Assembly: GCA_937934275.1 (NCBI GenBank)
Contig: CALHAM010000074.1
Location: forward strand, 1-51,540
Length of the DNA: 51,540 nucleotides
Direction: 5' to 3'
Source of the DNA: an uncultured Saprospiraceae bacterium
GTDB lineage: Bacteria; Bacteroidota; Bacteroidia; Chitinophagales; Saprospiraceae
Under the pieces are notes generated by a model that was not told the DNA's origin, ran no database searches, and saw nothing but the letters and a program-made list of their open reading frames with translations. Of this stretch, positions 15,689 to 24,713 are shown piece after piece. Position numbers and translations under genes: made by a program. Every line of letters starts with the position of its first letter. The stretch's first letter is position 1.

Positions 15689-17848
15689 ATGATGCTCGAC
15701 GAAGAAAAAACACCCGCCCCTGAAGAGCAAACCTCTTCCGCGACGGAAGAAGCGCCAGCAACCGAAAAAAGCGAGTTCCCTTCCTCTGAGCCAGCAAGCC
15801 CTGAGGCTGAAGACACCGCTGAGGAAACATCCGCTCGTGTAGAGGTGTTGGCGCAAGAGGAGCCTACCGCTGTCGTAGAAGAGACGGAATCCCTCCCCGA
15901 AGCACAAGCAGAAGTAAGCGTTACCCAGAGCACAGAGGATGACCAGGAAGACGATGACCTTCCGGCTGAAAAAAATGCGGAGGACGACGTGATCATAGCT
16001 CCCGAATCGGACGACGAGGTAGATCTCCCGATGGAAGAACTTACGGGCGCCGGCCCTTCGCACGACGACTTTAACTGGAGCATTGATAAGCGCGGTGCTA
16101 TAACCTATCCGCCCGAAGAGCGGCAGCGCATGCTCCAACAGTACGACGCTACGCTGACTGAAATTACTGAGAACGAAATCATTCGGGGCAAAGTGAGTGC
16201 CATCACTTCAGGCGATGTTGTGCTCGACATCAACTACAAAAGCGACGGCTTGGTTCCGCTTAGCGAATTCCGAGATGTGCCCGAGCTGAAAAAAGGCGAC
16301 GAGGTTGAGGTGTACATCGAAAGCCAAGAGGACAAAGAAGGCCAAATTGCCCTTTCGCGAAAAAAGGCCAAAATCTTGCGCGCTTGGGAGAGCATCGTGG
16401 ACTCCTATAAGACAGGAGCCATCATCACCGGCACCGTCATTAGCAAAACGAAAGGCGGCCTGATCGTGGACTGCAACGGCTTAGAAACGTTCTTGCCAGG
16501 CTCTCAGATTGACATCAAGCCCGTAACGGACTACGACCAATACGTGGGCAAGACGATGGAGTTCAAGGTGGTTAAGATAAATGAACAAATTAAAAACGCC
16601 GTTATAAGCCACAAGGCCCTCATCGAAAGCGACTTAGCCGAACAGCGCGAACAAATCTTAGCCAGCTTAGAGCGCGGTCAGGTGTTGGAAGGCATCGTTA
16701 AGAACATTACCGACTTCGGCGCCTTCCTCGACTTAGGCGGTGTAGACGGCTTGCTCTACATCACCGACATCAGTTGGGGGCGTATTTCTCACCCCTCCGA
16801 AGTGCTGCAGATCAATCAGCGCTTGCACGTCGTGGTGATGGACTTCGACGAAAACAAAAAGCGCATCAGCTTGGGCCTCAAGCAGCTGACGCCGCACCCC
16901 TGGGACGTGCTGCCTCCTGAAATTACCGAGGGCGCGACGGTCAGTGGGCGCGTGGTGAATATTGAGGACTACGGAGCTTTTGTAGAAATCATGCCCGGTG
17001 TCGAGGGCCTTATTCACATCAGCGAAGTCAGCTGGAGCTCACAAAGCGTCAATGCGCGTGAATACTTTACCGTCGGCCAGCAGGTAGAAGCCCGCATCGT
17101 AACCATCGACCGAGCGGAGAAAAAGATGTCGTTGTCTATCAAACAACTCACACCCGACCCTTGGACGGAGATAGACCAGCGCTTCCCAGTAGGCTCGCGC
17201 CACACGGGCACGGTCAAGAACATGACCAATTACGGCATCTTCGTCGAGTTAGGCGAAGGCATTGGTGGCATGGTACACGTGAGCGACCTGAGCTGGACCA
17301 AGCGCTATTCGCACCCCAGCGAGTTCGCTAAAGTAGGCGACCCTATTGATGTGGTTGTTTTGGAGATCGACCGTGAGAAGCGCCAAATTAGCCTCGGACA
17401 CAAGCAAATCGAAGAAAACCCGTGGGATACCTTTGAAACCATCTACTCCGTTGGCTCCTATCACGAAGGCACCATCACGCGTCGAGACGACAAAGGCGCC
17501 ACCCTGCAGCTGAGCTCGCGCGGGGCCGAAGTGGAAGCGTTCGTTCCGGCTAAGCACCTGCGCAAAGAAGACACTACGTTGCCCGAAGTAGGCGAAACGA
17601 TTACCGTCAAAATCATCGAGTTTTACAAAGACGACCGCCGTATCATTGCCTCGCACGTCCGATACTGGGAAGACATCAAACAAAAAGCAGAGGCCGCAGC
17701 AAAAGAGGAAAAGATGCGCGAAGTAGCCGAAACGCAAGCCATCATCGGAGAGGTCCAGAAAAAAGTGGAAAAGGAAACCCTGGGTGATCTGGCCGCTTTG
17801 GCGCAACTGAAGAAGCAACTCGAAAAGGAGGACAACAAAGAGTCGTAA
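15689..17848 (+). CDS. rpsA: 30S ribosomal protein S1 with acidic N-terminal extension
   Basis: RNA-binding ribosomal protein of 719 residues that recruits mRNA to the 30S subunit. Six S1 (OB-fold) domains can be read, starting near residues 160, 243, 330, 415, 502 and 590; repeats 3-5 are canonical (GIVKNITDFGAFLDLGG, GRVVNIEDYGAFVEI, GTVKNMTNYGIFVEL). The first 130 residues are an extension made largely of E, D, S, A and P, ending near the AGPSHDDFNWSIDK stretch typical of Bacteroidota S1. The tail is a charged helix (KKVEKETLGDLAALAQLKKQ). Two consecutive ATGs (15689, 15692) are possible starts. A hairpin terminator follows. Confidence 0.95.
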   Translation: MMLDEEKTPAPEEQTSSATEEAPATEKSEFPSSEPASPEAEDTAEETSARVEVLAQEEPTAVVEETESLPEAQAEVSVTQSTEDDQEDDDLPAEKNAEDDVIIAPESDDEVDLPMEELTGAGPSHDDFNWSIDKRGAITYPPEERQRMLQQYDATLTEITENEIIRGKVSAITSGDVVLDINYKSDGLVPLSEFRDVPELKKGDEVEVYIESQEDKEGQIALSRKKAKILRAWESIVDSYKTGAIITGTVISKTKGGLIVDCNGLETFLPGSQIDIKPVTDYDQYVGKTMEFKVVKINEQIKNAVISHKALIESDLAEQREQILASLERGQVLEGIVKNITDFGAFLDLGGVDGLLYITDISWGRISHPSEVLQINQRLHVVVMDFDENKKRISLGLKQLTPHPWDVLPPEITEGATVSGRVVNIEDYGAFVEIMPGVEGLIHISEVSWSSQSVNAREYFTVGQQVEARIVTIDRAEKKMSLSIKQLTPDPWTEIDQRFPVGSRHTGTVKNMTNYGIFVELGEGIGGMVHVSDLSWTKRYSHPSEFAKVGDPIDVVVLEIDREKRQISLGHKQIEENPWDTFETIYSVGSYHEGTITRRDDKGATLQLSSRGAEVEAFVPAKHLRKEDTTLPEVGETITVKIIEFYKDDRRIIASHVRYWEDIKQKAEAAAKEEKMREVAETQAIIGEVQKKVEKETLGDLAALAQLKKQLEKEDNKES

Positions 17849-17892
17849 AGCAGAAACCCTGAGAAGCGGGCGAAGAACCCGCGCAAAAAGGA

Positions 17893-17933
17893 AGCGGCCC
17901 TCTCTAGCATTCGCTCAAGAGGGCCGTTGCTTT
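17893..17933 (+). terminator. Rho-independent terminator after rpsA
   Basis: CGGCCCTCT (17895-17903) pairs with AGAGGGCCG (17918-17926), extendable by a G-T and an A-T pair, followed by GCTTT. It directly abuts the 3' end of the convergent tRNA gene. Confidence 0.65.
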
Positions 17934-17934
17934 G

Positions 17935-18008
17935 TGGGCCCGGCAGGAATTGAACCCGCGACCGTCTGATTATGAGTCAGCTGCTCTAACCGCCTGAGCT
18001 ACGGGCCC
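17935..18008 (-). tRNA. tRNA with CAU anticodon, probably tRNA-Ile2
   Basis: The minus strand reads GGGCCCGTAGCTCAG at the 5' end, has an anticodon arm CTGA-CTCATAA-TCAG (anticodon CAT), a T-arm with GGTTCAATTCC, and a perfect 7-bp acceptor stem GGGCCCG/CGGGCCC with discriminator A. CCA is not encoded. A CAU tRNA can be initiator Met, elongator Met or Ile2 (lysidine-modified). The first pair is a normal G-C, against an initiator. Acceptor pairs C4-G69 and C5-G68 are the determinants described for E. coli tRNA-Ile2 recognition by TilS, so Ile2 is favoured. Confidence 0.85.
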
Positions 18009-18056
18009 CAACAGGGATTTGATGCGGCAAAGATAAGAGCGCGCGCCTACTTTGCA

Positions 18057-18902
18057 TCAATCCTTTTTAGAGAGCAGCGGATATTTTAAGTTTTTATATT
18101 CTTTCAACACCATCTTCACCGACCCCACCGCGATCGGCGTCTCAAGGAGCAGCGGAATCCGATTCTCGTCGTCCGATACCCACACGGTCATCTTAGAGTC
18201 GTCGCTGAAGATATTTCCTACAATGACCTGTGGCTGAAATTTCAGGGTATTGTATCGCCCTAGGCCGCGAATTTTGGTGTTTTTCTCTTTGCCCAGATAG
18301 CGCATCCGCAAGGGGTATTCTTCTTGGTCCATGAAGATGCGGAAGGGTTGTTCGCTTCCAGTGGGTTTTTCCGAAAAATTGAGCGTGCGTAAGAAATACA
18401 GCGACGACAACACGTCGAATACGCGCTCTTGCACAGTGTGCTCGGTGCGCGTCTCCGGGTCTCCGCGCTTAGGAGCGCGCCAGACGGTGGCTTTGCGGTT
18501 ATTTTGGTCGAATTGAATGCGTTCAAAAATGCGGTAGTTGCCCTCTTGCACACTGCGCTCTGAATAGCGCGGCAGCAGAGTGTTCTTGTCGGCCCAAGAG
18601 TTGTACACGTCGTGTACTTGGTAAAACCACTCATAAGATTTATATGTGCTACCCGTGGCCTTAAAGTGATAGCCTCTATCGTCCTCACGGACTTCAAAAG
18701 TTACCTCGCCGGCGGCTAGCCACACGAAATTCCAGTTATAATAAACCCTATAGGTCAACTGCTCACCCGGTTGAAAGGCATGGGAATTGCCGTTGTCGTT
18801 TGCCGGCGAGGTAGGAGATGGCGCGGCAGCCTGGGAAAAGACTCCGCCAATACCGCAGAAAGTCGCTAGAAGCATCGACCAGTGTTTCATCTTGTTTGTC
18901 AT
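18057..18902 (-). CDS. Exported DUF3108-family protein
   Basis: Protein of 281 residues. An N-terminal signal peptide (KHWSMLLATFCGIGGVFSQA) is followed by a Pro/Ser/Asn-rich linker and then a beta-rich domain beginning FQPGEQLTYRVYYNWNFVWLAAGEVTFEV, the hallmark of DUF3108, and running to VGSVKMVLKEYKNLKYPL. These proteins are periplasmic and occur widely in Bacteroidota; their function is not established. Starts at 18902 and 18890 are both possible, and the signal peptide fits either. It lies downstream of the ompA-like gene but is separated from it by a strong hairpin, so it probably has its own promoter. Confidence 0.8.
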   Translation of the reverse strand: MTNKMKHWSMLLATFCGIGGVFSQAAAPSPTSPANDNGNSHAFQPGEQLTYRVYYNWNFVWLAAGEVTFEVREDDRGYHFKATGSTYKSYEWFYQVHDVYNSWADKNTLLPRYSERSVQEGNYRIFERIQFDQNNRKATVWRAPKRGDPETRTEHTVQERVFDVLSSLYFLRTLNFSEKPTGSEQPFRIFMDQEEYPLRMRYLGKEKNTKIRGLGRYNTLKFQPQVIVGNIFSDDSKMTVWVSDDENRIPLLLETPIAVGSVKMVLKEYKNLKYPLLSKKD

Positions 18903-18970
18903 AAGAGCTAGTGTGTTAATGCCGTCTTTAACGCATGATTTTGAGGCGTAGTTTGCGCTCCAAAACCAAA

Positions 18971-19006
18971 GCGGACGTCTTCGGCACAAAAACCGAGGAC
19001 GTCCGC
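18971..19006 (-). terminator. Hairpin terminator after the OmpA-family gene
   Basis: A 14-bp stem (18971-18984 with 18993-19006; one G-T pair) with an 8-base loop. Read on the minus strand it is followed by TTTGGTTTTGG. It lies about 160 bases after the stop of the OmpA-family gene. Confidence 0.6.
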
Positions 19007-19163
19007 AGACAGATGAGGTCTATTGAGTGGTCGCTGAGTTCTGGCTACCTGCCTTTTCGTCGGGTTTTAGCTGCGCTCAGCCTGTGATAAGGTTGTCGGC
19101 TGCTCAAACCCTCAAACAGCATTTCTGGTGTCGAGAACTCTCTGGCGGAGACCGTGTAAGAGA

Positions 19164-20636
19164 TTAGTAGCCCGTGGCTTTGTTGCCCATGAAGCGGCCT
19201 TGGCCAGCTTCAGGGCCTTCCGGACGCGGCTTGTCGGTTTCGCCCGACTTGGCTACGCGAAATTCAACGCGGCGATTGAGCTGCGAAGCACGAGCGGGCA
19301 CTAGCGCATTGCTCTTGCCGGCCCAGTCGAGCACCAAGCGGTCGCGTGCAATGCCGTGTTGGCTCACCAAGAACTCAATAGCAGCCTTGGCGCGGTTGTA
19401 CGACAGCACATTGTTGTACGTATCGGAGCCTACTTGGTCGGTATAACCCGTAACCACAATGCGGATTTTCGGGTTGTTTTTCATCACCTGAGCCACTTGG
19501 AACAGCTTAGTGTATTCGCTGTAAGCGATGTTGTAGCTGTTGTTAGCGAAGTTGATCACCGGCAGGAACCACTCGGCCAAGCCTTCTTGCATCGGGAGTT
19601 TGAAATTAGCCAATTTGGCATCCACGATGCGATTTACATCGGCTTCCGTGAGTGTAGGTGGCACTTGAGCCACACCGTCGGCATTAACCGGATAGCCCGG
19701 AGGCGAGAACGGCTCTTTGTCTTTGTAGTCGGGCACGCCGTCTTTATCGCTATCCAGCGTTACGCCGCGCGTATCTACGGGAGCACCAGCGGGGCTTTCC
19801 TTTTCTTGGTCGATCATGTCGATGATGCCGTCGCCGTCAGTATCCGTTGGGTCGTATACTGGGCGGGCTTCCAGCGCAGCGATAGCATCGCTCACTTGAG
19901 CCAGAGGGTTGTTCCAGTAGAGCGGCTCTGCGCGCATAGCGCCCGATTTGTCCTTCCCGCCGAGATTGAAGTTGAGGCGCAGATTCGGGTAGTGCAGATA
20001 GTCGCGATAAGTGGTCGTGCGTGAATCTACATTTTCGTTGCCGTCGAGCAGGTCGCCATTGCCGCCCAATACGAAGCCAACGCCGTATTCAAGGCCAATG
20101 TTGAACTTCGGACTGACGCGGAAAGCTAGACCCAAGCCCGTCTCCATGTAAGGAGACAAACCGCTCTTAAACTGACCGTTGTTTGAGCCGTCGACTTGTA
20201 GAACGTTGGTGTAGTCGGTCGTGAAGCTGCTGGCGCCAACGCCGAAAAAGGCATTGAGCAGCACTTTGCGATTCGGCTTGTCAAAGCGAATGTTGTTGAC
20301 CGCAGCTACTACTTGAAGCGAGCCGGAAAACCAGCTCATTTCCGAAGAGCTCTGCGAGGCTTTCAGTTCGTTCTTCGTTTTGGCATAGAGAGCGCCTAAG
20401 CGCAAAGAGAAAACATGGTCAAGCGCTTTGCGCACGTGCAAACCGCCGCCGAAGCCGAGTTTGCTGTCTAAATCGCCCGATACAAAGGGTACGCCGACGT
20501 TCAGTCCAAGTTCCCATTGGTCGGCTGGCGTGAAAGAACGGTACGTTCCGCCTGCTGGGGCAGCCGCATCCTGAGCCACCAGACTCGAAGCAGCAGCCAT
20601 GAAGAGAATGCTTAAAAGCAAGTTCCTAACTGTCAT
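19164..20636 (-). CDS. OmpA-family outer membrane protein with calcium-binding type 3 repeats
   Basis: Protein of 490 residues. A signal peptide (MTVRNLLLSILFMAAASSLVAQ) is followed by a membrane beta-barrel of about 200 residues with alternating strands (KALDHVFSLRLGALYAK, PKFNIGLEYGVGFVLGG). Next come Asp-rich thrombospondin type 3-like loops (DPTDTDGDGIIDMIDQ and DSDKDGVPDYKDKEPF). The C-terminus is an OmpA peptidoglycan-binding domain (VTGYTDQVGSDTYNNVLSYNRA and LNRRVEFRVA). It likely anchors the outer membrane to peptidoglycan. The order barrel-TSP3-OmpA is common in Bacteroidota major outer membrane proteins. Confidence 0.92.
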   Translation of the reverse strand: MTVRNLLLSILFMAAASSLVAQDAAAPAGGTYRSFTPADQWELGLNVGVPFVSGDLDSKLGFGGGLHVRKALDHVFSLRLGALYAKTKNELKASQSSSEMSWFSGSLQVVAAVNNIRFDKPNRKVLLNAFFGVGASSFTTDYTNVLQVDGSNNGQFKSGLSPYMETGLGLAFRVSPKFNIGLEYGVGFVLGGNGDLLDGNENVDSRTTTYRDYLHYPNLRLNFNLGGKDKSGAMRAEPLYWNNPLAQVSDAIAALEARPVYDPTDTDGDGIIDMIDQEKESPAGAPVDTRGVTLDSDKDGVPDYKDKEPFSPPGYPVNADGVAQVPPTLTEADVNRIVDAKLANFKLPMQEGLAEWFLPVINFANNSYNIAYSEYTKLFQVAQVMKNNPKIRIVVTGYTDQVGSDTYNNVLSYNRAKAAIEFLVSQHGIARDRLVLDWAGKSNALVPARASQLNRRVEFRVAKSGETDKPRPEGPEAGQGRFMGNKATGY

Positions 20637-20766
20637 AGGGTGACTTTTTTAGAATTTGGTAATGTTAAAAGTTTTAGTTTAACGTCAATGAATTGATTTT
20701 CAATTTTTTTAAACAAGGCCTCCCCTCTTGCGGCTCTGACATAAGCCCCCGTTGCAGTGCGCCCGT

Positions 20767-22047
20767 TCAGTCGGCTAATCTCTTGAGGGCCAAATATAAG
20801 GCAGTAGATGAAATGTTATTTGGAACAGTGTGTTTTTTTATGATTTCTTTTAGGGTTCGGCCAATCGTTTGAGAGACGTCTTCAAAAATTGCCTCGTCGG
20901 TTAGCGTCGCGCTGGGCTGCATTAAGTAGGCAAATACGCGGGCCATACCGCAGTTAGCAATGAAATCAGGGATGAGGGCCGTGTGCTTGTCGGCGTAACA
21001 CGCCGTTGGGCCAAAAAACACCTCATCGTCTACAAACGGCACATTGGCCCCACAGGCGATGACCTCGACGCCACCCTCTAGCAAGGCATCTACTTGTTGG
21101 CGACTGACTAAGCGCGAGGCAGCTCCAGGGATGAAAATAGCTGCGCCTAAATTCCAAATCTGTTCGTTAACTACTTCGAAGGGCAACAGATTGGAGGCAT
21201 GGAGCCGGTTGCCCAACTTGTTGTGAAAGAGGGCGTATACTTCTTCGGCGGAGAGGCCCTGCGGACAGATAAGTCCGCCTTCGCGGTCTATAATGCCCAC
21301 AATGCGCACCCCTTCTTTCGCCAGATAACAGGCGGCTGCAGAGGAAACGTTGCCCCATCCTTGAATGATGGCTGTCTTGCCCGCCAGCGAGGTGTCGTGA
21401 TAAAGGGCATAAAAGTGCCTTACGGCTTCCGCCACTCCATATCCAGTAATCAGGTCTGCCACGGCATATCTGCGCAGACCACCGCCCTGAGGCACATAGC
21501 GCGGATCTTCTACCACTTTTGCGCAGCCCTGACGCAACTGGCTCAATATGCGCACCTGCTGTCTCTCTGTAGGCTTTAGATGCCCCCGCACAATGCCTTC
21601 TTGGGGGTGCCAAAGGCCCAAAGCTTCGGTGATGGGTACCACATCCCTTAGCTCGTCCACGTTAAGGTCGCCACCAGTGCCGTAGTAATGTTTTAAGAGA
21701 GGTAGTACTGCCTCAAACCAACGCCTAAGTACGCCTTCACGACGAGGGTCGGTAGGGTCGAAGTTGATGCCGCTTTTGGCCCCGCCAATGGGCGGGCCAG
21801 CAACGCTGAACTTGACCTCCATGACTTTAGCCAGCGCTACTACCTCGTCACGCGTAAGGCCCTTGCGCATGCGGGTGCCTCCACCAGCTGCACCGCCGCG
21901 AAGCGAATTGATGACAATCCAGCCCTCTGCATCCGTCTCCGAGTCGCGCCATTCAAAGACAATTTCAGCTTCTTTCTCTTTATATCGAGCGAGCAATGCC
22001 TCCAGTTCTGGAGCGATATCTGTTTCAGGTGTGCGCATCTCCACCAT
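20767..22047 (-). CDS. Glu/Leu/Phe/Val dehydrogenase family enzyme
   Basis: NAD(P)-dependent oxidative deamination of an amino acid, most likely glutamate or a branched-chain amino acid. The catalytic lysine motif PPIGGAKSGI is at about residue 85-94, GTGGDLNVDEL contains the catalytic Asp region, and the Rossmann motif is QGWGNVSSAAACYLA. Length about 426 is close to NAD-glutamate dehydrogenases (about 420). The substrate cannot be fixed by eye. A TACCTTTG box lies at 22056-22063, 8 bases before the ATG at 22047; if transcription starts near 22050 the message would be almost leaderless, or the in-frame ATG at 22038 would be the start. A TTG at 22068 inside the promoter box is unlikely. Confidence 0.88.
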   Translation of the reverse strand: MVEMRTPETDIAPELEALLARYKEKEAEIVFEWRDSETDAEGWIVINSLRGGAAGGGTRMRKGLTRDEVVALAKVMEVKFSVAGPPIGGAKSGINFDPTDPRREGVLRRWFEAVLPLLKHYYGTGGDLNVDELRDVVPITEALGLWHPQEGIVRGHLKPTERQQVRILSQLRQGCAKVVEDPRYVPQGGGLRRYAVADLITGYGVAEAVRHFYALYHDTSLAGKTAIIQGWGNVSSAAACYLAKEGVRIVGIIDREGGLICPQGLSAEEVYALFHNKLGNRLHASNLLPFEVVNEQIWNLGAAIFIPGAASRLVSRQQVDALLEGGVEVIACGANVPFVDDEVFFGPTACYADKHTALIPDFIANCGMARVFAYLMQPSATLTDEAIFEDVSQTIGRTLKEIIKKHTVPNNISSTALYLALKRLAD

Positions 22048-22055
22048 ACTCGCGG

Positions 22056-22063
22056 CAAAGGTA
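22056..22063 (-). promoter_or_regulatory. Putative -7 box (TACCTTTG) abutting the dehydrogenase start
   Basis: Exact TAnnTTTG match on the minus strand, 8 bases from the ATG at 22047. Together with the box before mqnP this suggests near-leaderless messages. Confidence 0.45.
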
Positions 22064-22183
22064 GGCAAAGGTTTCAGTCAAAAAACAAGCCGCTGTCACC
22101 TATTCTCGACCCAATAGGCGAAAATAGAATTGGTAGACTAAGCCTCAACATCCGTTTTTTGCAAAAAAAAATCCGCTTACACG

Positions 22184-23287
22184 ATGCTCCATCATTGGAT
22201 AAGACCGCTTCCGAAAACCCTTCGCGAGCGTTTGCCTACCCTACCTGAGGGTACTTTTGGTCGAAACATACAAGTTTTCGACCCAAAAGATGCCGACCTC
22301 AGTCAGGTTAAAGTAGCCTTGCTGGGCGTTGGCGATGCGCCGGCGCGAGCGGTGCGCGAGGCACTGTATCGGATGGCTTGCCCATTTGCCCCCCGAGCAG
22401 TGGCCGACTTAGGAAACTTGCGCCGCAGCGAGGCCGCCTCAATGCGGGCGGTGGTCTTCGAACTGGTCAGTGCCAATATTTTGCCTATCGTAGTAGCAGC
22501 TGCCGACGAATTGGCGCGCCTGCAATTTCTCGCGTATGAGGAGACCAAATCGGCCGTTAGCCTAGTGGTTGTGGACGAACAGGTCCGGATGGGCGACGCT
22601 TCGCTCTTTTCGCCGGAGCAGTGCGTGTACACACCGCTGTTGCGCCCGCGTCATCGGTTGCTGTTTCACCTAGGTCTTATCGGCTATCAGGTGCACCAGC
22701 TCCCCGAAGCCTGGGCTACGTATTTAGAGGACCAACATTTTGATATGTTGCGCTTAGGTAAATCGCGAGCCGCCCTAGAAGAAGCCGAACCCATCTTGCG
22801 CGACGCTGACCTGCTGTGCTTTCACTTAGCGGCGCTCAAAGCCGCGGAAGCACCCGGAGTGTTGTCGCCTTCGCCCTCTGGCTACACCTGGGAAGAAGCC
22901 TGCCAGCTGTGCCGATATGCCGGCATGAGTGAAAAGTTAACTTCCGTGGGCATTTACGGTTTTGCTCGCGAGGAGTGCCTGCTGACGGCTCAGGGCGTAG
23001 CGCAAATGGTCTGGTATTTTTTAGACGGCTTCTTTCACCGAAAGGGAGATTTTCCACTATCCAATGATGGGATGAAAGAATATGTGGTGGACTTTCCGAG
23101 CATGAACTTTCAAATCACGTTTTGGAAAAGCGCGCGCACTGGGCGTTGGTGGCTTCAGGCGCCGTCGGCTTCGGTGGCCAACTATGGGCGCCATTACTTG
23201 GTGCCGTGCTCTTGGCAAGACTATCAGGCGGCCTGTCGGGAGGAGCTGCCCGAGCGCTTAATGCAGGCCTTGCGGCGCTTCGCCTGA
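22184..23287 (+). CDS. Arginase/formimidoylglutamase-fold protein lacking the metal site
   Basis: Protein of 367 residues with the ureohydrolase layout: an N-terminal VALLGVGDAP strand-turn, and a C-terminal stretch APGVLSPSPSGYTWEEACQLCRYAG that mirrors the arginase motif after the third metal site. The manganese ligands are missing. The usual GGxHS is AAADEL (about 105-110), DAHxD is VVDEQVRM (about 129-136), and SxDxDxxDP is CFHLAALKAAEAP (about 212-224). It is therefore probably not an active ureohydrolase. Similar degenerate arginase-like proteins occur across Bacteroidota, often annotated as formimidoylglutamase, with unknown function. It overlaps the convergent murF gene by 30 bases. 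Confidence 0.75.
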   Translation: MLHHWIRPLPKTLRERLPTLPEGTFGRNIQVFDPKDADLSQVKVALLGVGDAPARAVREALYRMACPFAPRAVADLGNLRRSEAASMRAVVFELVSANILPIVVAAADELARLQFLAYEETKSAVSLVVVDEQVRMGDASLFSPEQCVYTPLLRPRHRLLFHLGLIGYQVHQLPEAWATYLEDQHFDMLRLGKSRAALEEAEPILRDADLLCFHLAALKAAEAPGVLSPSPSGYTWEEACQLCRYAGMSEKLTSVGIYGFAREECLLTAQGVAQMVWYFLDGFFHRKGDFPLSNDGMKEYVVDFPSMNFQITFWKSARTGRWWLQAPSASVANYGRHYLVPCSWQDYQAACREELPERLMQALRRFA

Positions 23288-24604
23288 AGAGGTAAACAAG
23301 CGCTCTAAGCCGATGCCGCGAGAGGCTTTGACGAGCAGGAAAGCGTGTTCGTAGCGCTGCGATTCTAGCCACTGACGAGCCGAAGCGACGTCGGGGAAGA
23401 AAAGAGAGCGACTTTTTCGGGGCCGATACTGGCTAAAGAGCGGACCGATGAATACGCTTTGATGGAGATCCATGCTCTCTACGCAGCGGATGAGGGCGCG
23501 GTGTTCGACCTCGGCAGCTTCGCCTAATTCAAGCATATCGCCCAGGATAGCCACTTTTTGGGTGGCCTCGGCTTCTTGAAGCACACCCAAAGCCATGCGC
23601 ATGCTGCTCGGGTTGGCGTTGTAGGCGTCTAAAAAAACCGTGTTGTTGCCCCAAGCCATCAGCTGCGAGCGGTTGTTCTGGGGGCGATAGGCCTCAATGG
23701 CTGCTTTTATTTTTTCGGCGGGTACTTTAAAATACAGCCCTACGGCAATGGCTGTCATGACGTTTTGGAAGTTGTGCTGGCCCAGCAGTTGGGTCTCTAC
23801 CCGAACGAACTGGCCTGGAGAGGCGCTAAATTGGGCGCGTACAAACGGCGATGAGGGGAGGCGCTGCACGCCGATGATTCCTTGAGGCAGATGGCCTTGC
23901 GACGGCAGCTGGGTATAGTATATTTTCCGGGAGACCTTTCGAGATAGGGTCTTGAGGTGTTTTTCCGAAAGGTTGACGAAAGCGCAACCACCGTGAGTGG
24001 CTAAATAATCGAACAGCTCGCCTTCGGCCTTTTTCACTCCTTCAATAGAGCCTAATTTTTCCAAATGTTCTTTGCCGATGTTGGTGAGTAGCCCGTGGGT
24101 AGGTTGGGCAATGGCACACAGATGCTCCAAGTCGCCGGGCTGATTGGTTCCCATTTCCACGACGGCCAACTCAGCCGAAGGAGGAATGGCCAGCAGCGTG
24201 AGCGGTACTCCGATGTGGTTGTTGAGGTTGCCTTCGGTGGCAAAGCAGGCGTATTGTTGGCGCAAAACAGCCGTAATGAGCTCTTTGGTTGTCGTCTTGC
24301 CGTTGGAGCCGCCGATGGCTAGGACGGGTATTTCTAAGTGCTTACGGTGGTGGGTGGCCAATACCTGTAGGGCTTCAAGGGTGTCGGGGACTAAGAGGCA
24401 GCGGTCGGCGTCGTGGCAGCAGTCTAGTCGGTCTACGATGCAGTAGGCAGCACCTGCTTTTAAGGCTGCTTGTGCGAAGTTATTGCCGTCGAAGCGCTCT
24501 CCTTTGAGCGCCCAAAAGAGGCAGCCGGGTCGGATGCGTCGGGAGTCGGTGCAGATGTCGGGGTGTTGCTGGTAGAGGTTGTAGAGTTGTTCGAGTGTAA
24601 CCAT
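23258..24604 (-). CDS. murF: UDP-N-acetylmuramoyl-tripeptide--D-alanyl-D-alanine ligase
   Basis: Cytoplasmic Mur ligase adding D-Ala-D-Ala to UDP-MurNAc-tripeptide, the last soluble step of peptidoglycan precursor synthesis. Length 448 is normal. The ATP-binding motif GGSNGKTTTKE is at about 98-108, preceded by the N-terminal SRRIRPGCLFWALKGERFDG substrate-binding segment, with MGTNQPGDLEHL and DAYNANPSSMRMAL further on, all standard for MurF. It lies downstream of gldJ on the same strand, but a strong hairpin separates the two. Its 3' end overlaps the arginase-like gene by 30 bases. Confidence 0.95.
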   Translation of the reverse strand: MVTLEQLYNLYQQHPDICTDSRRIRPGCLFWALKGERFDGNNFAQAALKAGAAYCIVDRLDCCHDADRCLLVPDTLEALQVLATHHRKHLEIPVLAIGGSNGKTTTKELITAVLRQQYACFATEGNLNNHIGVPLTLLAIPPSAELAVVEMGTNQPGDLEHLCAIAQPTHGLLTNIGKEHLEKLGSIEGVKKAEGELFDYLATHGGCAFVNLSEKHLKTLSRKVSRKIYYTQLPSQGHLPQGIIGVQRLPSSPFVRAQFSASPGQFVRVETQLLGQHNFQNVMTAIAVGLYFKVPAEKIKAAIEAYRPQNNRSQLMAWGNNTVFLDAYNANPSSMRMALGVLQEAEATQKVAILGDMLELGEAAEVEHRALIRCVESMDLHQSVFIGPLFSQYRPRKSRSLFFPDVASARQWLESQRYEHAFLLVKASRGIGLERLFTSSGEAPQGLH

Positions 24605-24653
24605 GTGAGGGCTAAAAAACCTGCGAAAGGTAGGGTCTCTGTGCCAAAAGAAA

Positions 24654-24683
24654 GCGGGAGCGGTAGTACACTGCCGCTCCCGC
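24654..24683 (-). terminator. Rho-independent terminator after gldJ
   Basis: GCGGGAGCGG (24654-24663) pairs perfectly with CCGCTCCCGC (24674-24683), extended inward by three more pairs. On the minus strand it is followed by TTTCTTTTGG. Confidence 0.75.
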
Positions 24684-24713
24684 CCTATGGGATGTTTATA
24701 AGAGGGACGCGCT

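Noticed and set aside
17935-18008. Initiator or elongator tRNA-Met
   Set aside because: The first acceptor pair is G-C, against an initiator; C4-G69 and C5-G68 favour tRNA-Ile2. Elongator Met is not fully excluded.
19356-20024. A 222-residue plus-strand frame inside the OmpA-family gene
   Set aside because: Antisense shadow of a clearly identified protein; no start context or domain.
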